Position numbers and translations under genes: made by a program. From Acidovorax sp. NCPPB 4044 (GTDB lineage: Bacteria; Pseudomonadota; Gammaproteobacteria; Burkholderiales; Burkholderiaceae_C), in contig NZ_JAMCOS010000001.1 of the NCBI RefSeq assembly GCF_028069655.1, forward strand, positions 2,634,001-2,698,000: DNA of 64,000 nucleotides. The letters are read 5' to 3'. Under the pieces are notes generated by a model, which searched no databases, was not told where the DNA came from, and saw only the letters and a program-made list of their open reading frames with translations. Positions 44,384 through 53,690 of this stretch are shown here, piece by piece. Numbering within the stretch: the stretch's first letter is position 1; each line of letters starts with the position of its first letter.

Positions 44384-46474
44384 ATGCTGCGCGCCGGAAC
44401 GGCCGAGTTCTGTCTGCCCGGCCTTTCGCGCCCCACATTTTCGCTGCCGCACGTGCCGACCTTCGACCTGCCCCTGCCCCTTCGACCACGCACCGCCTTG
44501 GTGCGGACACTGCGGTGCACCGGCCTGCTCTGCATCGCGCTCGTGCTGGGCGGCTGTGCCGGAGTCACGGTGTCTTCCGTCTCTCCGCGCGACTACCTCG
44601 CAGCACGCCGGGGGGACGCGCTGACCACCGGGCGGCTGAGCCCCGCGTCCGAAGAGGTGCTGCGCGTCATCGGAACCGATGGCGACGACTGCGAACAGGA
44701 CGAGGCCGCCTGCCGCGCAGCCCTGATGGCGTCCACGGGCATCGACGAGGAACAGCGCCTGTCCACGCTCTCCGAGCTGTGGCTGCTCGCTGCGCTGCAG
44801 ACGGAAGGCGAGCGCCGCGCCGATGCGCCTGCCAGCGAGGACGAGCAGCTCGGCGCCTGGCTGGAAGCCGCACGCCATGCCTGGGCCTATCTGTTCTTCA
44901 CCCCGCGCGGGCCGGACGAGCGGGCCTTCGAAGACCGCCAGACCCAGGTGCGCGATTACTACAACTTCGCCACGCAGCAGGCGCTGGCCGGCATGTTCCG
45001 GCGCTATCAGAGGGCAGTGGACGCCGACGGGCACGGTCCGGCACCGGATACCCTGCTGCAGTGGGGCGGCTGGCGCGTGCAGAGCGATGCATCCGACCTG
45101 CGCCTGCCGAGCGATGCCCCCCTGCCCCATGCGCTGATCGCCGCGTCCACGCTGCGTTTCTCAGGCCTGCGCAATACCTACCGGCGCGATGGTTTCGGCG
45201 CCGAGCTGGTCACGGTGATGCAGGCGCCCGACGGCCCCGACCCGGATACCGGCCGCCGGCGCACCGCCATCGAGGCCGCTTCCGAGGACGCGCTGCCCTT
45301 CCGTGAAATGCCCTATCCGTCGGTCACGGCCCTGCTGCGCTTCAGCGGGAAAACACTGGGCGAGGTGCTGCGCACGCGCGACGTGCAGGTATCGCTCTAT
45401 GACCCCCACCACACTGCACGCGTCGATCTGGCCGGGCGCCACGTGCCACTGGCCGGCAACTTCACGGCGGGCTATGGACTCTGGCTCGCGCGGTCGGGGT
45501 TCGCGCTGCAGGCGCTGCGCACGCTGCTCGGGCAGGAAGACGGGCTGGCGGCGCCGCGCATCCATCTGATGCAGCCCTACGATCCTGCGCGGCGCACCAT
45601 CGTCATGCTGCACGGGCTGGCCAGCAGCCCCGAGGCCTGGATCAACGTGGCCAACGAGGTGCTGGGCGACGAGCGCCTGCGGCAGAACTACCAGGTGTGG
45701 CAGGTGTACTACCCCACCAACATGCCGCTGTGGGCCAACCGGCAGGCGATCCAGGAGGCGCTGGAGCGCACCATCGCCCATTTCGATCCGGCGGGCACCG
45801 CGCCGGCCTCGCGCGACATGGTGCTGGTGGGCCACAGCATGGGTGGTGTGCTCGCGCGCCTGCTGGTATCGGAATCGGGCGACACGCTCTGGAAGATGCT
45901 GCTCGCCCAGCACCCGATGTCCGCCGAAGACCAGGACGCCTTGCGCCCGGAGCTGGACCCGTTCCTGCGGTTCCATCCACTGCCCCAGGTCGGGCGGGCA
46001 ATCTTTATCGCGGCACCGCACCGCGGCACGCCCTTCGCCAACCAGAGGCTGTCCCGCTGGTTCTCCAACCTGGTGACATTGCCGCTGGCCGTGCTGGAGC
46101 GCTTCTCGGATGTCACGCGGCGGCTGGCCCGCACCGCGGCCCCCGAAGGAGAAGGTGTGGTGCGTCTGCCCAACAGCATCGACAACCTCAGCGACACCGA
46201 CCCCTTCGTCCAGGCGGCCTCAGAACTGCCGATCGCGCCCCGCGTGCCCTACCACTCGATCATGGGGCGGGAGGCTGCGGAGGGCGCGCTGGCCGCATCG
46301 AGCGACGGCATCGTTCCCTATGCCAGTGCGCACCTGGGAGGCGCCGTGTCGGAGCGGGTCGTGCCTTCGGGACACAGCGTGCAGGAGCAACCGGCAGCCA
46401 TCCTCGAGATCCGCCGGATACTGCGCGACAGCCTGCCACCGGCCAGCGCTGCAGGGGCGCCGGGCTCTCAGTAA
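44384..46474 (+). CDS. Large lipoprotein with alpha/beta hydrolase (lipase-like) domain
   Basis: Up to 696 residues. The lipobox LVLGGC sits at about residue 58 from the ATG at 44384; a GTG at 44501 would give a compact, classical lipoprotein signal (VRTLRCTGLLCIALVLGGC) and may be the true start. The first ~380 residues are a non-catalytic region. Then comes an alpha/beta hydrolase domain: TIVMLHGLASSPEAWINVANEVL, the nucleophile elbow GHSMGGVLAR, APHRGTPFA, a candidate acid in SSDGIVPYASAHL, and the histidine in PSGHSVQEQP. It is probably a periplasm-facing esterase/lipase of the PGAP1-like group. The substrate is unknown. Confidence 0.8.
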   Translation: MLRAGTAEFCLPGLSRPTFSLPHVPTFDLPLPLRPRTALVRTLRCTGLLCIALVLGGCAGVTVSSVSPRDYLAARRGDALTTGRLSPASEEVLRVIGTDGDDCEQDEAACRAALMASTGIDEEQRLSTLSELWLLAALQTEGERRADAPASEDEQLGAWLEAARHAWAYLFFTPRGPDERAFEDRQTQVRDYYNFATQQALAGMFRRYQRAVDADGHGPAPDTLLQWGGWRVQSDASDLRLPSDAPLPHALIAASTLRFSGLRNTYRRDGFGAELVTVMQAPDGPDPDTGRRRTAIEAASEDALPFREMPYPSVTALLRFSGKTLGEVLRTRDVQVSLYDPHHTARVDLAGRHVPLAGNFTAGYGLWLARSGFALQALRTLLGQEDGLAAPRIHLMQPYDPARRTIVMLHGLASSPEAWINVANEVLGDERLRQNYQVWQVYYPTNMPLWANRQAIQEALERTIAHFDPAGTAPASRDMVLVGHSMGGVLARLLVSESGDTLWKMLLAQHPMSAEDQDALRPELDPFLRFHPLPQVGRAIFIAAPHRGTPFANQRLSRWFSNLVTLPLAVLERFSDVTRRLARTAAPEGEGVVRLPNSIDNLSDTDPFVQAASELPIAPRVPYHSIMGREAAEGALAASSDGIVPYASAHLGGAVSERVVPSGHSVQEQPAAILEIRRILRDSLPPASAAGAPGSQ

Positions 46475-46517
46475 CCGCTACGGGCCACCCGGACGGCGCA
46501 GAACGGAAAGCGACGCT

Positions 46518-48167
46518 TCAGACGCTCAGCCGTGGAATGGCACCCGCCATGGCGGCGGGCACCCGCCGCGCCTGGGCCGGCGCCGGACGCGGGGCAGCGC
46601 TCTGCCCTGCCACCTGCGAGCCGGACACCCGGAAGACCGCCACGGCCGCGACCAGCTGATCGGCCTGCGAGCGAAGGGCGTTCGCTGCAGCGGCGCTTTC
46701 CTCGACCAGCGCGGCGTTCTGCTGCGTGACCTGGTCCATCTGGGTGATGGCGTCGCCCACCTGGCCGACTCCGGCGCTCTGCTCACGGCTGGCAACGCTG
46801 ATCTCGGCCACGATGTCCGTCACACGGCGGATGGATTCCACGACCTCGGTCATCGTCGTTCCGGCCTTGTCCACGAGGTCGGAGCCCTGCTTCACGCGCT
46901 CCACGCTGGCCGTGATGAGGCCCTTGATCTCCTTGGCGGCCTCGGCGCTGCGCTGCGCGAGGTTGCGCACTTCGCCGGCCACCACCGCGAAGCCGCGGCC
47001 CTGCTCGCCGGCGCGCGCGGCCTCCACGGCCGCATTGAGCGCCAGGATGTTGGTCTGGAACGCGATACCGTCGATCACGCCGATGATTTCGGCGATCTTC
47101 TTGCTGCTGTCGTCGATGCCGCGCATCGTGCGCACCACCTCCGCCACCACCTCGCCGCCCTGCGTGGCGACGCTGGAGGCGCCCTGGGCCAACTGGCTGG
47201 CCTGCTGTGCGTTGTCGGCGTTCTGGCGCACGGTGGCGCCAAGCTGGTCCATCGACGCCGCCGTTTCCGCCAGCGCGCTGGCCTGGTGCTCGGTGCGCGA
47301 GGAAAGGTCATTGTTGCCCTGTGCGATCTCCGCCGAAGCCGTGGCCACGCTGTCGGAGCCCTGGCGCACCGTGGAGACCACCGTCGCAAGCGACTGCTGC
47401 ATGTCCTGCAGCGTTGCCAGCAGCGGGCTGAATTCGTCGCGTGCATCGTCCACGACCTGCACGGTCAGGTCACCGTCGCGCACACGCTCCGCCACGGCAC
47501 GGGAGGCATCCACGCGGTGGCGCAGCACGTTAGCGATGTACCAGGAGAAGGCCAGCAGCCCGAGCGCGATCACCGCCACGAGCATCAGCAGCTGCGTGCG
47601 GGTCTTCACGGCTTCCTTTTCGATCCCGGAAAGCTCGCTGCGCAGCAGGCCCGTCTGCCGCTCGCGCTCGGCGGCCAGCCAGGCCAGCAGGCGGTTGCGC
47701 ATGGGGATCGTCTCGCCCACTAGCACGTCGAAGGCCTCGTCCTTGCGGCCTTCGACGATAAGGCGCACGTTGCGGTCAGCGATGGGCTTGAACTCGCTCT
47801 CCAGCTTCTGCCACACGGCGAACTCGTCGCGGGCCTTCGGATCGCGCAGTTCCGCCAGGAATGCCGTGTCGTTGTCGCCGATGCGTTTGTATTTGCTGTC
47901 GATATCGGCCAGCGTTTCCTTGAGCGCCTCCGGCGAGCGCACCAGGATGGCATGGCGGATCTGCAGGGAAATCTGGGTGATGCTCAGTTCGGTGCTGGCG
48001 ATGCGGGTGAGTTGGGGCACCCGGGTGGAGCCCGTCTGCTCGGCCAGATGGCCCACATTGCTCAATTGCGTCCAGGCCAGCAACGCCGCCGCCGACAGCG
48101 CAAGGATGAGCGCGATCGACACCGCATAGAGCCTTCGCGCTATGCCCATACGGGAGAAAAAATTCAT
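46518..48167 (-). CDS. Methyl-accepting chemotaxis protein
   Basis: 549 residues: TM1 at ~12-32, a four-helix-bundle ligand domain of the 4HB_MCP type ([33 protein letters not shown]), TM2 near 190-212, a HAMP domain, and a complete signalling domain with the tip [50 protein letters not shown]. No pentapeptide tether at the end. AGAGGTGAGC precedes the ATG at 48165-48167, so longer starts are rejected. The A+T-rich upstream 100 bp presumably carry the promoter; no clear flagellar sigma site was found. It lies next to the signalling cluster on the same strand as its left arm. Confidence 0.95.
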   Translation of the reverse strand: MNFFSRMGIARRLYAVSIALILALSAAALLAWTQLSNVGHLAEQTGSTRVPQLTRIASTELSITQISLQIRHAILVRSPEALKETLADIDSKYKRIGDNDTAFLAELRDPKARDEFAVWQKLESEFKPIADRNVRLIVEGRKDEAFDVLVGETIPMRNRLLAWLAAERERQTGLLRSELSGIEKEAVKTRTQLLMLVAVIALGLLAFSWYIANVLRHRVDASRAVAERVRDGDLTVQVVDDARDEFSPLLATLQDMQQSLATVVSTVRQGSDSVATASAEIAQGNNDLSSRTEHQASALAETAASMDQLGATVRQNADNAQQASQLAQGASSVATQGGEVVAEVVRTMRGIDDSSKKIAEIIGVIDGIAFQTNILALNAAVEAARAGEQGRGFAVVAGEVRNLAQRSAEAAKEIKGLITASVERVKQGSDLVDKAGTTMTEVVESIRRVTDIVAEISVASREQSAGVGQVGDAITQMDQVTQQNAALVEESAAAANALRSQADQLVAAVAVFRVSGSQVAGQSAAPRPAPAQARRVPAAMAGAIPRLSV

Positions 48168-48368
48168 GCTCACCTCTCGCTTTGAAAAATATGGGAAACC
48201 TGTTCTTGCCGGCACGGGGCCGAGCCGGGATGCACAAATGATACAAATTGCATCCTGAAAGGACAATTACTTTTATCAATTCGAGAAAAGTGCTGTAACT
48301 ATCGGTGTTGTTTTTGGGAACATTCCCTTACATGGAAACGCCAAAGACCCCGCAGCCGGCGGAAGGTC

Positions 48369-48384
48369 GCCCGCCATGGCGGGC
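48369..48384 (-). terminator. Hairpin after the receiver-Hpt gene
   Basis: GCCCGCC-AT-GGCGGGC at 48369-48384, a near-continuous palindrome just past the stop codon (minus strand), flanked by AAGG/CTT that could extend the stem. Confidence 0.35.
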
Positions 48385-48388
48385 CTTG

Positions 48389-49153
48389 CTACCGCGTTCG
48401 CAAGGACAGCAGCCGGTGCCGCAGCAACGCCCAGTGCGTGCGCGCCGCGGCCTCGTTACCCGCCAGGGCCAGCCGTTCGATTTCCCGGGCCACGGCGCCA
48501 TCGTCGGGCTGGCCCAGGGTGCGCAGCACGCTGGCCAGGCTATGGCACAGCCGGTGCAATGCGGCGATATCGGCGCCCTCCACCGCCCGGTCGCCTTCGG
48601 CCGCATCCCTGGCGAATTGCGCCCGGCACTCTGCGCGGTAGGCGTGGAAGAGGGCCGCATCGCCGCCGAAGAACTCGCCGATGGCCGATTCCACGGCCGG
48701 TTCGCCGGGGGCGCCATGGACAGATGCGGCCAGAGGCGCCGCAGGCGCCGCGGGTTGCAGCAGCCCCCCGAGCGCCTCGCGGACACAAGCCTCCAGCGCC
48801 GCCACGGGCACGGGCTTGTCCAGCGCCCGCCACGCACCGCAGGCCAGGAGCTCACGGCGCACGGTCTGGTCGAGCCCTGCGCTCAGCACCACGATGCGCG
48901 CGCCGGCCGCCAGCGCAGGCGTGGCCTGCAGTCTGCGCAGCAGGCCGGTGCCGGACTCGCCGGGCATCATCAGATCGGTGATCACCAGGGCCGCGCGGTG
49001 GTCCTGCAGCCACGCCAGCGCCGATTCGACGCACGGGCAGGTGTGCACGGCCACGGGCAGGGTATCCAGGGCCATCGCGACGAAACGTGCGACGGAAGGG
49101 TCGTCCTCGACCAGCAGGACGACAGGTTGCTGGGCGCCGGGTTCGGCTCCCAT
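48389..49153 (-). CDS. Response regulator with receiver and Hpt-like domains
   Basis: 254 residues. The receiver domain (VVLLVEDDPSVARFVA; phospho-acceptor Asp60 in LVITDLMMPGESG; switch lysine in ALDKPVPV) occupies ~10-130. A helical C-terminal domain contains LHRLCHSLASVLRTLG, in which His204 fits the histidine-phosphotransfer (Hpt) motif. It could pass phosphate between kinase and regulators. It begins only 4 bp after the HTH-receiver gene, so the two form an operon. The kinase encoded on the opposite strand (51134-53668) is the obvious partner. Confidence 0.88.
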   Translation of the reverse strand: MGAEPGAQQPVVLLVEDDPSVARFVAMALDTLPVAVHTCPCVESALAWLQDHRAALVITDLMMPGESGTGLLRRLQATPALAAGARIVVLSAGLDQTVRRELLACGAWRALDKPVPVAALEACVREALGGLLQPAAPAAPLAASVHGAPGEPAVESAIGEFFGGDAALFHAYRAECRAQFARDAAEGDRAVEGADIAALHRLCHSLASVLRTLGQPDDGAVAREIERLALAGNEAAARTHWALLRHRLLSLRTR

Positions 49154-49157
49154 CGCT

Positions 49158-49799
49158 TCAGCCGCGGTCCGTGGCCGCGAGGCAGGCACGCAGGGCCTGC
49201 GGCAGATGCGCCACCAAGGCCGGCTTCTGGATGACGGTGAGGCCCTGCAGCGCGAAGGCATAGGGCGCCCGCTCGGACTCTTCCAGCGACGTGACCACGA
49301 TCAGCTGCACCCGGGCGAACTGCGGATGGGAGCGCAGGCTGGTGATGAGCGCCGCGCCGTCCAGTCCCGGCAACAGGATGTCCACGATGAGCACGTCCGG
49401 GTCGAGCTTGCCGCACATGGCCAGGCCTGCGATGCCGTCGCTGGCGACATGCAGCGCCACGTCCGGGAACTGCTGGTCGAGCAGCAGGCGGATCAGGTTC
49501 TGGTAATGGACGGAATCCTCGATCAGCAACACCTTGGGCCGGGCGGCAGCGCTGCGGGCCGGCGCGGGCCCCGAGCCCTGCCCCTGCGAAGGCGGGACGC
49601 CCACTTCGCGCGTCTGCAGCCACCGCTCCACCGACTCCCGCGAAATGCGCCGGTGGCCGCCTGGCGTCTTCCACGCCTCCAGCTCGCCACGGTCCACCAT
49701 GAGCTGGATGGAGCGCACGGCCATCCCTAGCAATTTGGCGGTTTCCAGGGTGGTGTAGTGGTCGCGCAGGGCGTCGTCGGAATTCGGCATAGCTGGCAT
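49158..49799 (-). CDS. DNA-binding response regulator with N-terminal MerR/excisionase-type HTH
   Basis: 213 residues. The first ~62 residues are a MerR-like/excisionase helix-turn-helix (TTLETAKLLGMAVRSIQLMVDRGELEAWKTPGGHRRISRESVERWL). After a Ser/Pro-rich linker a receiver domain follows (KVLLIEDSVHYQNLIRLLL; Asp140 in VLIVDILLPGLDG; switch lysine in IQKPALV). The order, DNA-binding domain before receiver, is the reverse of usual response regulators. The start is 49799 or 49790 (two nearby ATGs). It heads the left arm of the divergent signalling cluster. Confidence 0.88.
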   Translation of the reverse strand: MPAMPNSDDALRDHYTTLETAKLLGMAVRSIQLMVDRGELEAWKTPGGHRRISRESVERWLQTREVGVPPSQGQGSGPAPARSAAARPKVLLIEDSVHYQNLIRLLLDQQFPDVALHVASDGIAGLAMCGKLDPDVLIVDILLPGLDGAALITSLRSHPQFARVQLIVVTSLEESERAPYAFALQGLTVIQKPALVAHLPQALRACLAATDRG

Positions 49800-49858
49800 T
49801 GTGCCGCGCGCGGAGGGCGGCGTCGGCGCATACCGTTGCGGTCGGGCATGCGAAATGC

Positions 49859-49887
49859 TTGCAGATATTAAATCTACTAAATATGAT
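49859..49887 (+). promoter_or_regulatory. Sigma-70-type promoter of the signalling operon
   Basis: TTGCAG (49859-49864), a 17-bp spacer, and TATGAT (49882-49887) in a strongly A+T-rich island of the divergent gap. It gives a start about 27 bp before the receiver-gene ATG at 49921. A small inverted repeat (AGAT-attaa-ATCT) lies in the spacer and might be a regulator site. Confidence 0.65.
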
Positions 49888-49920
49888 CCGACTCATTCAA
49901 TTTATTCAGCCTTCCGCGCC

Positions 49921-50307
49921 ATGAAGACCGTACTCATCGTCGACGACCACGCGGAGATCCGGCGCCTGCTGCGCATGACCCTGGAGGGCGAGGATCTGGC
50001 CTTGCACGAAGCCGACAGCGGCGCTGCCGCCTGGACCGCGGCGCAGGCCCAGCGCCCCGATGTGGTGCTGATGGACGTGATGATGCCCGGCGGGCTCGAC
50101 GGCCTGGAGGTCTGCCGCCGCATCCGCGCGTGCCCCTCGCTGGCCCATACGCAGGTGGTCATGCTCAGCGCCCGCGACAGCACCCAGGACCGTGCCGCCG
50201 GCTTGCTGGCCGGCGCCTGCAGCTATATCGCCAAGCCCTTCAGCACGGCGCAGATCGCGGAGACGGTGCGGCGCCTCGGCGCATGCGCCCCCGCCCCGGG
50301 CCACTGA
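49921..50307 (+). CDS. Single-domain response regulator
   Basis: 128 residues, a receiver domain only: MKTVLIVDDHAEIRRLLRM with the acidic pocket, phospho-acceptor Asp52 in VVLMDVMMPGGLDGLEVCRRI, and the switch lysine in YIAKPFSTAQI. With no output domain it probably acts in a phosphorelay (CheY/Spo0F-like). It is the first gene of a three-gene unit: its TGA overlaps the next gene's ATG by one base (TGATG). Confidence 0.92.
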   Translation: MKTVLIVDDHAEIRRLLRMTLEGEDLALHEADSGAAAWTAAQAQRPDVVLMDVMMPGGLDGLEVCRRIRACPSLAHTQVVMLSARDSTQDRAAGLLAGACSYIAKPFSTAQIAETVRRLGACAPAPGH

Positions 50308-51137
50308 TGCCGCGGGGTGGGACGTCCATCGGATGCCGGAGGCTGCGTGCCTGGCGCGGCGCTCTGCTGGCCGCGGGCGCACTGGCGGCCTTCGTGCCGG
50401 GGCAGGCCAGTGCGGGCCCGGTGCTCGACCGGGTGAAATCCCGCGGCGAGATGCTGGTGTGCATCTGGCCCGGCTACCACGGCGTCTCCTACCGCCATCC
50501 GCGCACGCGGGAACTGAGCGGCATCGACATCGAGCTTTCGCGGCAGTTCGCGCAGGACCTGGGCGTGCGGATCGAATACGTGGATTCGACCTTCGCCTCC
50601 GTCGCGCACGATCTGCTGGTACGGCGCTGCGACGTCGCCATGTTCGCGGTGGGCATGATGCAGCCGCGCATGCAGGAGGTGCGGTTCAGCCAGCCTTACC
50701 TGCGCAGCGACATGTACGCCATCACCACCAAGATCAACCCGGTGGTGCAGCAATGGTCGGACATCGACCGGCCCGGCGTGGCGGTGGCGGTGCAGAGCGG
50801 CACGCTCATGCAGGCGGTGCTGCTCGATCGCCTGAAGAACGCCACGGTGGTGCCGGTGCAGCCGCCGGCATCGCGCGAACGCGAACTGATCTCGGGCCGG
50901 GTCGATGTGTTCATGACCAATTACGCCTATGCACGCCGGCTGATGGAAAGTGCCGACTGGGCCCGGCTGATCCAGCCACCCACCCCGTTCTTCGTGATCC
51001 CCGCGGCCTATGCGGTGCGCCCCGGCGACGCCGACTGGCTGGCGGCGGTGGATGCCTTCGTGGCGCGCATCAAGAGCGATGGCCGGCTGCAGGCCGCCGC
51101 GCAGCGCCACGGCCTCGGCCCGCTGGTGGTCCCATGA
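50307..51137 (+). CDS. Family 3 periplasmic solute-binding protein
   Basis: 276 residues. The signal sequence (WRGALLAAGALAAFVPGQASA) is followed by an SBP_bac_3 fold: SRGEMLVCIWPGYHGVSYRHP, LSGIDIELSRQFAQDLGVRIEYVDSTF, RCDVAMFAVGMMQPRMQEVRFSQPYLRSDMYAI, and SGRVDVFMTNYAYARRLM. Such proteins bind amino acids or similar small molecules. It is translated between a receiver and a sensor kinase, with no transporter genes, so it most likely delivers the ligand signal to the kinase's periplasmic domain. It overlaps the kinase start by four bases (ATGA). Confidence 0.9.
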   Translation: MPRGGTSIGCRRLRAWRGALLAAGALAAFVPGQASAGPVLDRVKSRGEMLVCIWPGYHGVSYRHPRTRELSGIDIELSRQFAQDLGVRIEYVDSTFASVAHDLLVRRCDVAMFAVGMMQPRMQEVRFSQPYLRSDMYAITTKINPVVQQWSDIDRPGVAVAVQSGTLMQAVLLDRLKNATVVPVQPPASRERELISGRVDVFMTNYAYARRLMESADWARLIQPPTPFFVIPAAYAVRPGDADWLAAVDAFVARIKSDGRLQAAAQRHGLGPLVVP

Positions 51138-53668
51138 CGGGCGGGGGGTTGCGCCTGGCGCCGCTGCGCCTGGGCTTCCGTGCGCTCGCGCACCGCCTCT
51201 CGCGGCTGCCGGCCAGCACTCTGGTGCTGGTGGCGGGCCTGGCGGCGGCCGCCGGTGCGATCACGAGCGCCGCCGTGGTGAGCGTGGGCGACATGCGCAG
51301 CGCGATGGTCACCAGCCAGGGCCAGGCCCAGTTGCTGGCGCGGGTGCTGGAAGACCAGACGACGCGCACCTTCGAGGCCGGCGAGGTGGTGCTCGCCACG
51401 CTCGGGCAGGCCCCGGCCGCCGTCCGCGGCGCGACCGACCGGCAGGCCACGGAAGACGCCATGCGGCAGGTGCTCACCGCCCTGCCCTTCATGCGCAGCG
51501 TGTCGCTCGTGAACCAGGCGGGCCTGGTGCTTGCCAGCACCGACGCGGCCTCCCTGGGCATCACGATCGACCGCGCCCGCCTCGGCCCCTGGCTCGAATC
51601 CGGAGGGCAGCACATCGGGCCGCTGCTGCCGGGGCGCGGCCTGACCAGCCTGCGGACCGACGGTCCGGCAGCGCTCTCGCCGCCGGGCCTGTCGTTCATT
51701 CCGATGCTGCACGGCCTCCGCGACGAGACCGGCAACCCGCTGCAACTCGTCGCCCTGGTGAACCCGGACGCGCTCTCCAACTTCCAGTACCTCGCGCTCG
51801 AATCGCTGAGCTACGACGCGGTGATCGCCACCGACGGCGGGCAGGTGCTGGCCTCGTCGATCCCGCCGCGCGAACTGCCCGGCCGCGACATCTCGGCCTT
51901 GCCGGTCTTCGGCGGCCTGCTGCCGCAGCAGGAACATGGCAGCTACGTCGGCCAGGGCGTGCTGGGGCCCGACCGGATCCTTGCGTTCCGTGCGTCGCGC
52001 AGCAAGCCGCTGGTGGTGATCGTCGAGGAGCCCTACCGTGCCGCGTTCATGCGCTGGCTGGGCGAGTCCTACCCGTTCCTGGCGATGGAGCTGGCCCTGG
52101 TGCTGCTGGCGCTGGCCCTCACCTGGATCGCCTGGCGCAGCCTGCGCGGCCGGGAGGCCTCGCGGCAGGCCATGGACGCCGCGCAGGACCGCATCGCACG
52201 CAGCGAGCGCGACCTGGCCCTGCTGCTGCGCAGCGTCCAGGAGCTGATCTTCCGCACCGACGAAAACGGCGTGATCACCTATGTGAACGCACGCTGGACC
52301 GCGCTGAGCGGCCAGCCGCCGGACGAGGCCATCGGATGCCGGCTGCAGGACCTCGTCGGCCCGGGCAGCCGCGACGACGTGGCCGCGATGCTGGACCCGC
52401 GCTCGGGCGCCAGCCTGCGCAACCGCCGCCTGCGGCTGCGCGGACCGCAGGGCGACGAGCGCGTGCTGGACGTGGCCGCGGTGCCGCTGCGGGCGGCGGG
52501 GGACGGCGCCATCTGCGCCTTCGCGGGCAGCGCGGTGGACGTGACCGAGCGCGAAGGCGCCCACCAGCGCCTGCGCGCGCAGTTCGCCTTCCAGAACCTG
52601 CTGCTGGAAACCAGCCCGCAGCCGATGATGCTCACCGACCGCGCCCACCGCGTGATCCTGGTCAACCGCGCCTGGGAGAACGCGATGGGCCGCCGCCGCG
52701 GCCACGTCGTCGGCCAGCGCCTGGACCTCTACCCGCGCCAGCCCGCGGACGATGCCGCACTGGCGGAAACCGGCGGCGGCGTGGCCCTGGAGCTGGACCT
52801 GCCCTACGGCGATGGCTCGCGGCGCGCCACGCGCGTGCTGAAGGCAGCCGTGCACGGCGAGCGCGGGGAGGTCACCGGCGTGCTCAGCATCCTCATGGAC
52901 ATCAGCGAATTCCGCGAGGCCGAGCGCGCCACGCGCGAAGCCCGCGATGCCGCCGAGGAAGCCGCGCGCACCCGCTCCGAATTCGTGGCCAACATGAGCC
53001 ACGAACTGCGCACGCCGCTGCAGTCCATCATCGGTTTTGCCGAGCTGGGCGTGGGGCGCAGCGCGGACGCGCGCCTGGCGTCCATGTTCACCGACATCCT
53101 CGCGGCGGGCCGCCGCATGCTGGCGCTCGTCAACGACCTGCTCGACGTGGCCAAGATCGAAAGCGCCATCGGCACCATCCACCTCGAGCGCACCGACCTG
53201 CGCGGGCACATCCGCGCGGTGGCGCGGGAGCTGGGCCCGCTGATCGCCACGCGCTGGCAGGAACTGCGGATCGACCTGCCCGAGCGCCCGCTGGTGGCCA
53301 AGGTGGACCCGCTGCGCTTCCAGCAGGTGGTGCGCAACGTCCTGGCCAACGCCATCAAGTTCTCGCCGGAAGGCTCGTGCATCCACCTGCGCGCGCACGT
53401 GGATGCATTCGCCACGATCCACATCGAGGTCCAGGACCAGGGCCCGGGCATCCCTCCGGCCGAACTCGAGCGCATCTTCGACGCGTTCGCGCAGTCCAGC
53501 CTCACGCAGGACGGTTCGGGGGGCACCGGGCTGGGACTGGCCATCTGCCGCAAGATCGTGGACGCGCTGGAAGGCCGTATCCACGCGCGCAACGTGGAAG
53601 GCGGCGCGGTCTTCCATATCGAGCTGCCCGGGCGCGGACCGGTGGAGACAGCGCCCGCACCGCTCTGA
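51134..53668 (+). CDS. Membrane sensor histidine kinase with Cache-like and PAS domains
   Basis: 844 residues. TM1 is at about 29-51; a periplasmic double-Cache/PDC-like region follows to ~310 (LPFMRSVSLVNQAGLVLASTDAASLGI; LVALVNPDALSNFQY); TM2 is near 315-337 (AMELALVLLALALTWIAW). Two PAS domains (LIFRTDENGVITYVNARWTALSG; PMMLTDRAHRVILVNRAWENAMG) come next. HisKA has His623 in FVANMSHELRTPLQSIIGF. The ATPase domain has NVLANAIKFSPEG, DQGPGIP and GTGLGLAICRKIV. There is no receiver domain, so separate receiver proteins (encoded upstream and divergently) must take the phosphate. It is the last gene of the linked operon. Confidence 0.94.
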   Translation: MTGGGLRLAPLRLGFRALAHRLSRLPASTLVLVAGLAAAAGAITSAAVVSVGDMRSAMVTSQGQAQLLARVLEDQTTRTFEAGEVVLATLGQAPAAVRGATDRQATEDAMRQVLTALPFMRSVSLVNQAGLVLASTDAASLGITIDRARLGPWLESGGQHIGPLLPGRGLTSLRTDGPAALSPPGLSFIPMLHGLRDETGNPLQLVALVNPDALSNFQYLALESLSYDAVIATDGGQVLASSIPPRELPGRDISALPVFGGLLPQQEHGSYVGQGVLGPDRILAFRASRSKPLVVIVEEPYRAAFMRWLGESYPFLAMELALVLLALALTWIAWRSLRGREASRQAMDAAQDRIARSERDLALLLRSVQELIFRTDENGVITYVNARWTALSGQPPDEAIGCRLQDLVGPGSRDDVAAMLDPRSGASLRNRRLRLRGPQGDERVLDVAAVPLRAAGDGAICAFAGSAVDVTEREGAHQRLRAQFAFQNLLLETSPQPMMLTDRAHRVILVNRAWENAMGRRRGHVVGQRLDLYPRQPADDAALAETGGGVALELDLPYGDGSRRATRVLKAAVHGERGEVTGVLSILMDISEFREAERATREARDAAEEAARTRSEFVANMSHELRTPLQSIIGFAELGVGRSADARLASMFTDILAAGRRMLALVNDLLDVAKIESAIGTIHLERTDLRGHIRAVARELGPLIATRWQELRIDLPERPLVAKVDPLRFQQVVRNVLANAIKFSPEGSCIHLRAHVDAFATIHIEVQDQGPGIPPAELERIFDAFAQSSLTQDGSGGTGLGLAICRKIVDALEGRIHARNVEGGAVFHIELPGRGPVETAPAPL

Positions 53669-53690
53669 GGCGGGGCGGACGCCGGCTGCG

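Noticed and set aside
44462..44485. TTCGA...TTCGA pair resembling a PIP box inside the start of the lipoprotein hydrolase gene
   Set aside because: Spacing is 14 rather than 15 bp, the fifth base is A (not allowed by the rule), and it lies within coding sequence.
48200..48300. Flagellar sigma-28 promoter upstream of the second chemoreceptor
   Set aside because: TAAA can be found on the minus strand, but no GCCGATAA-like -10 lies at the right distance.
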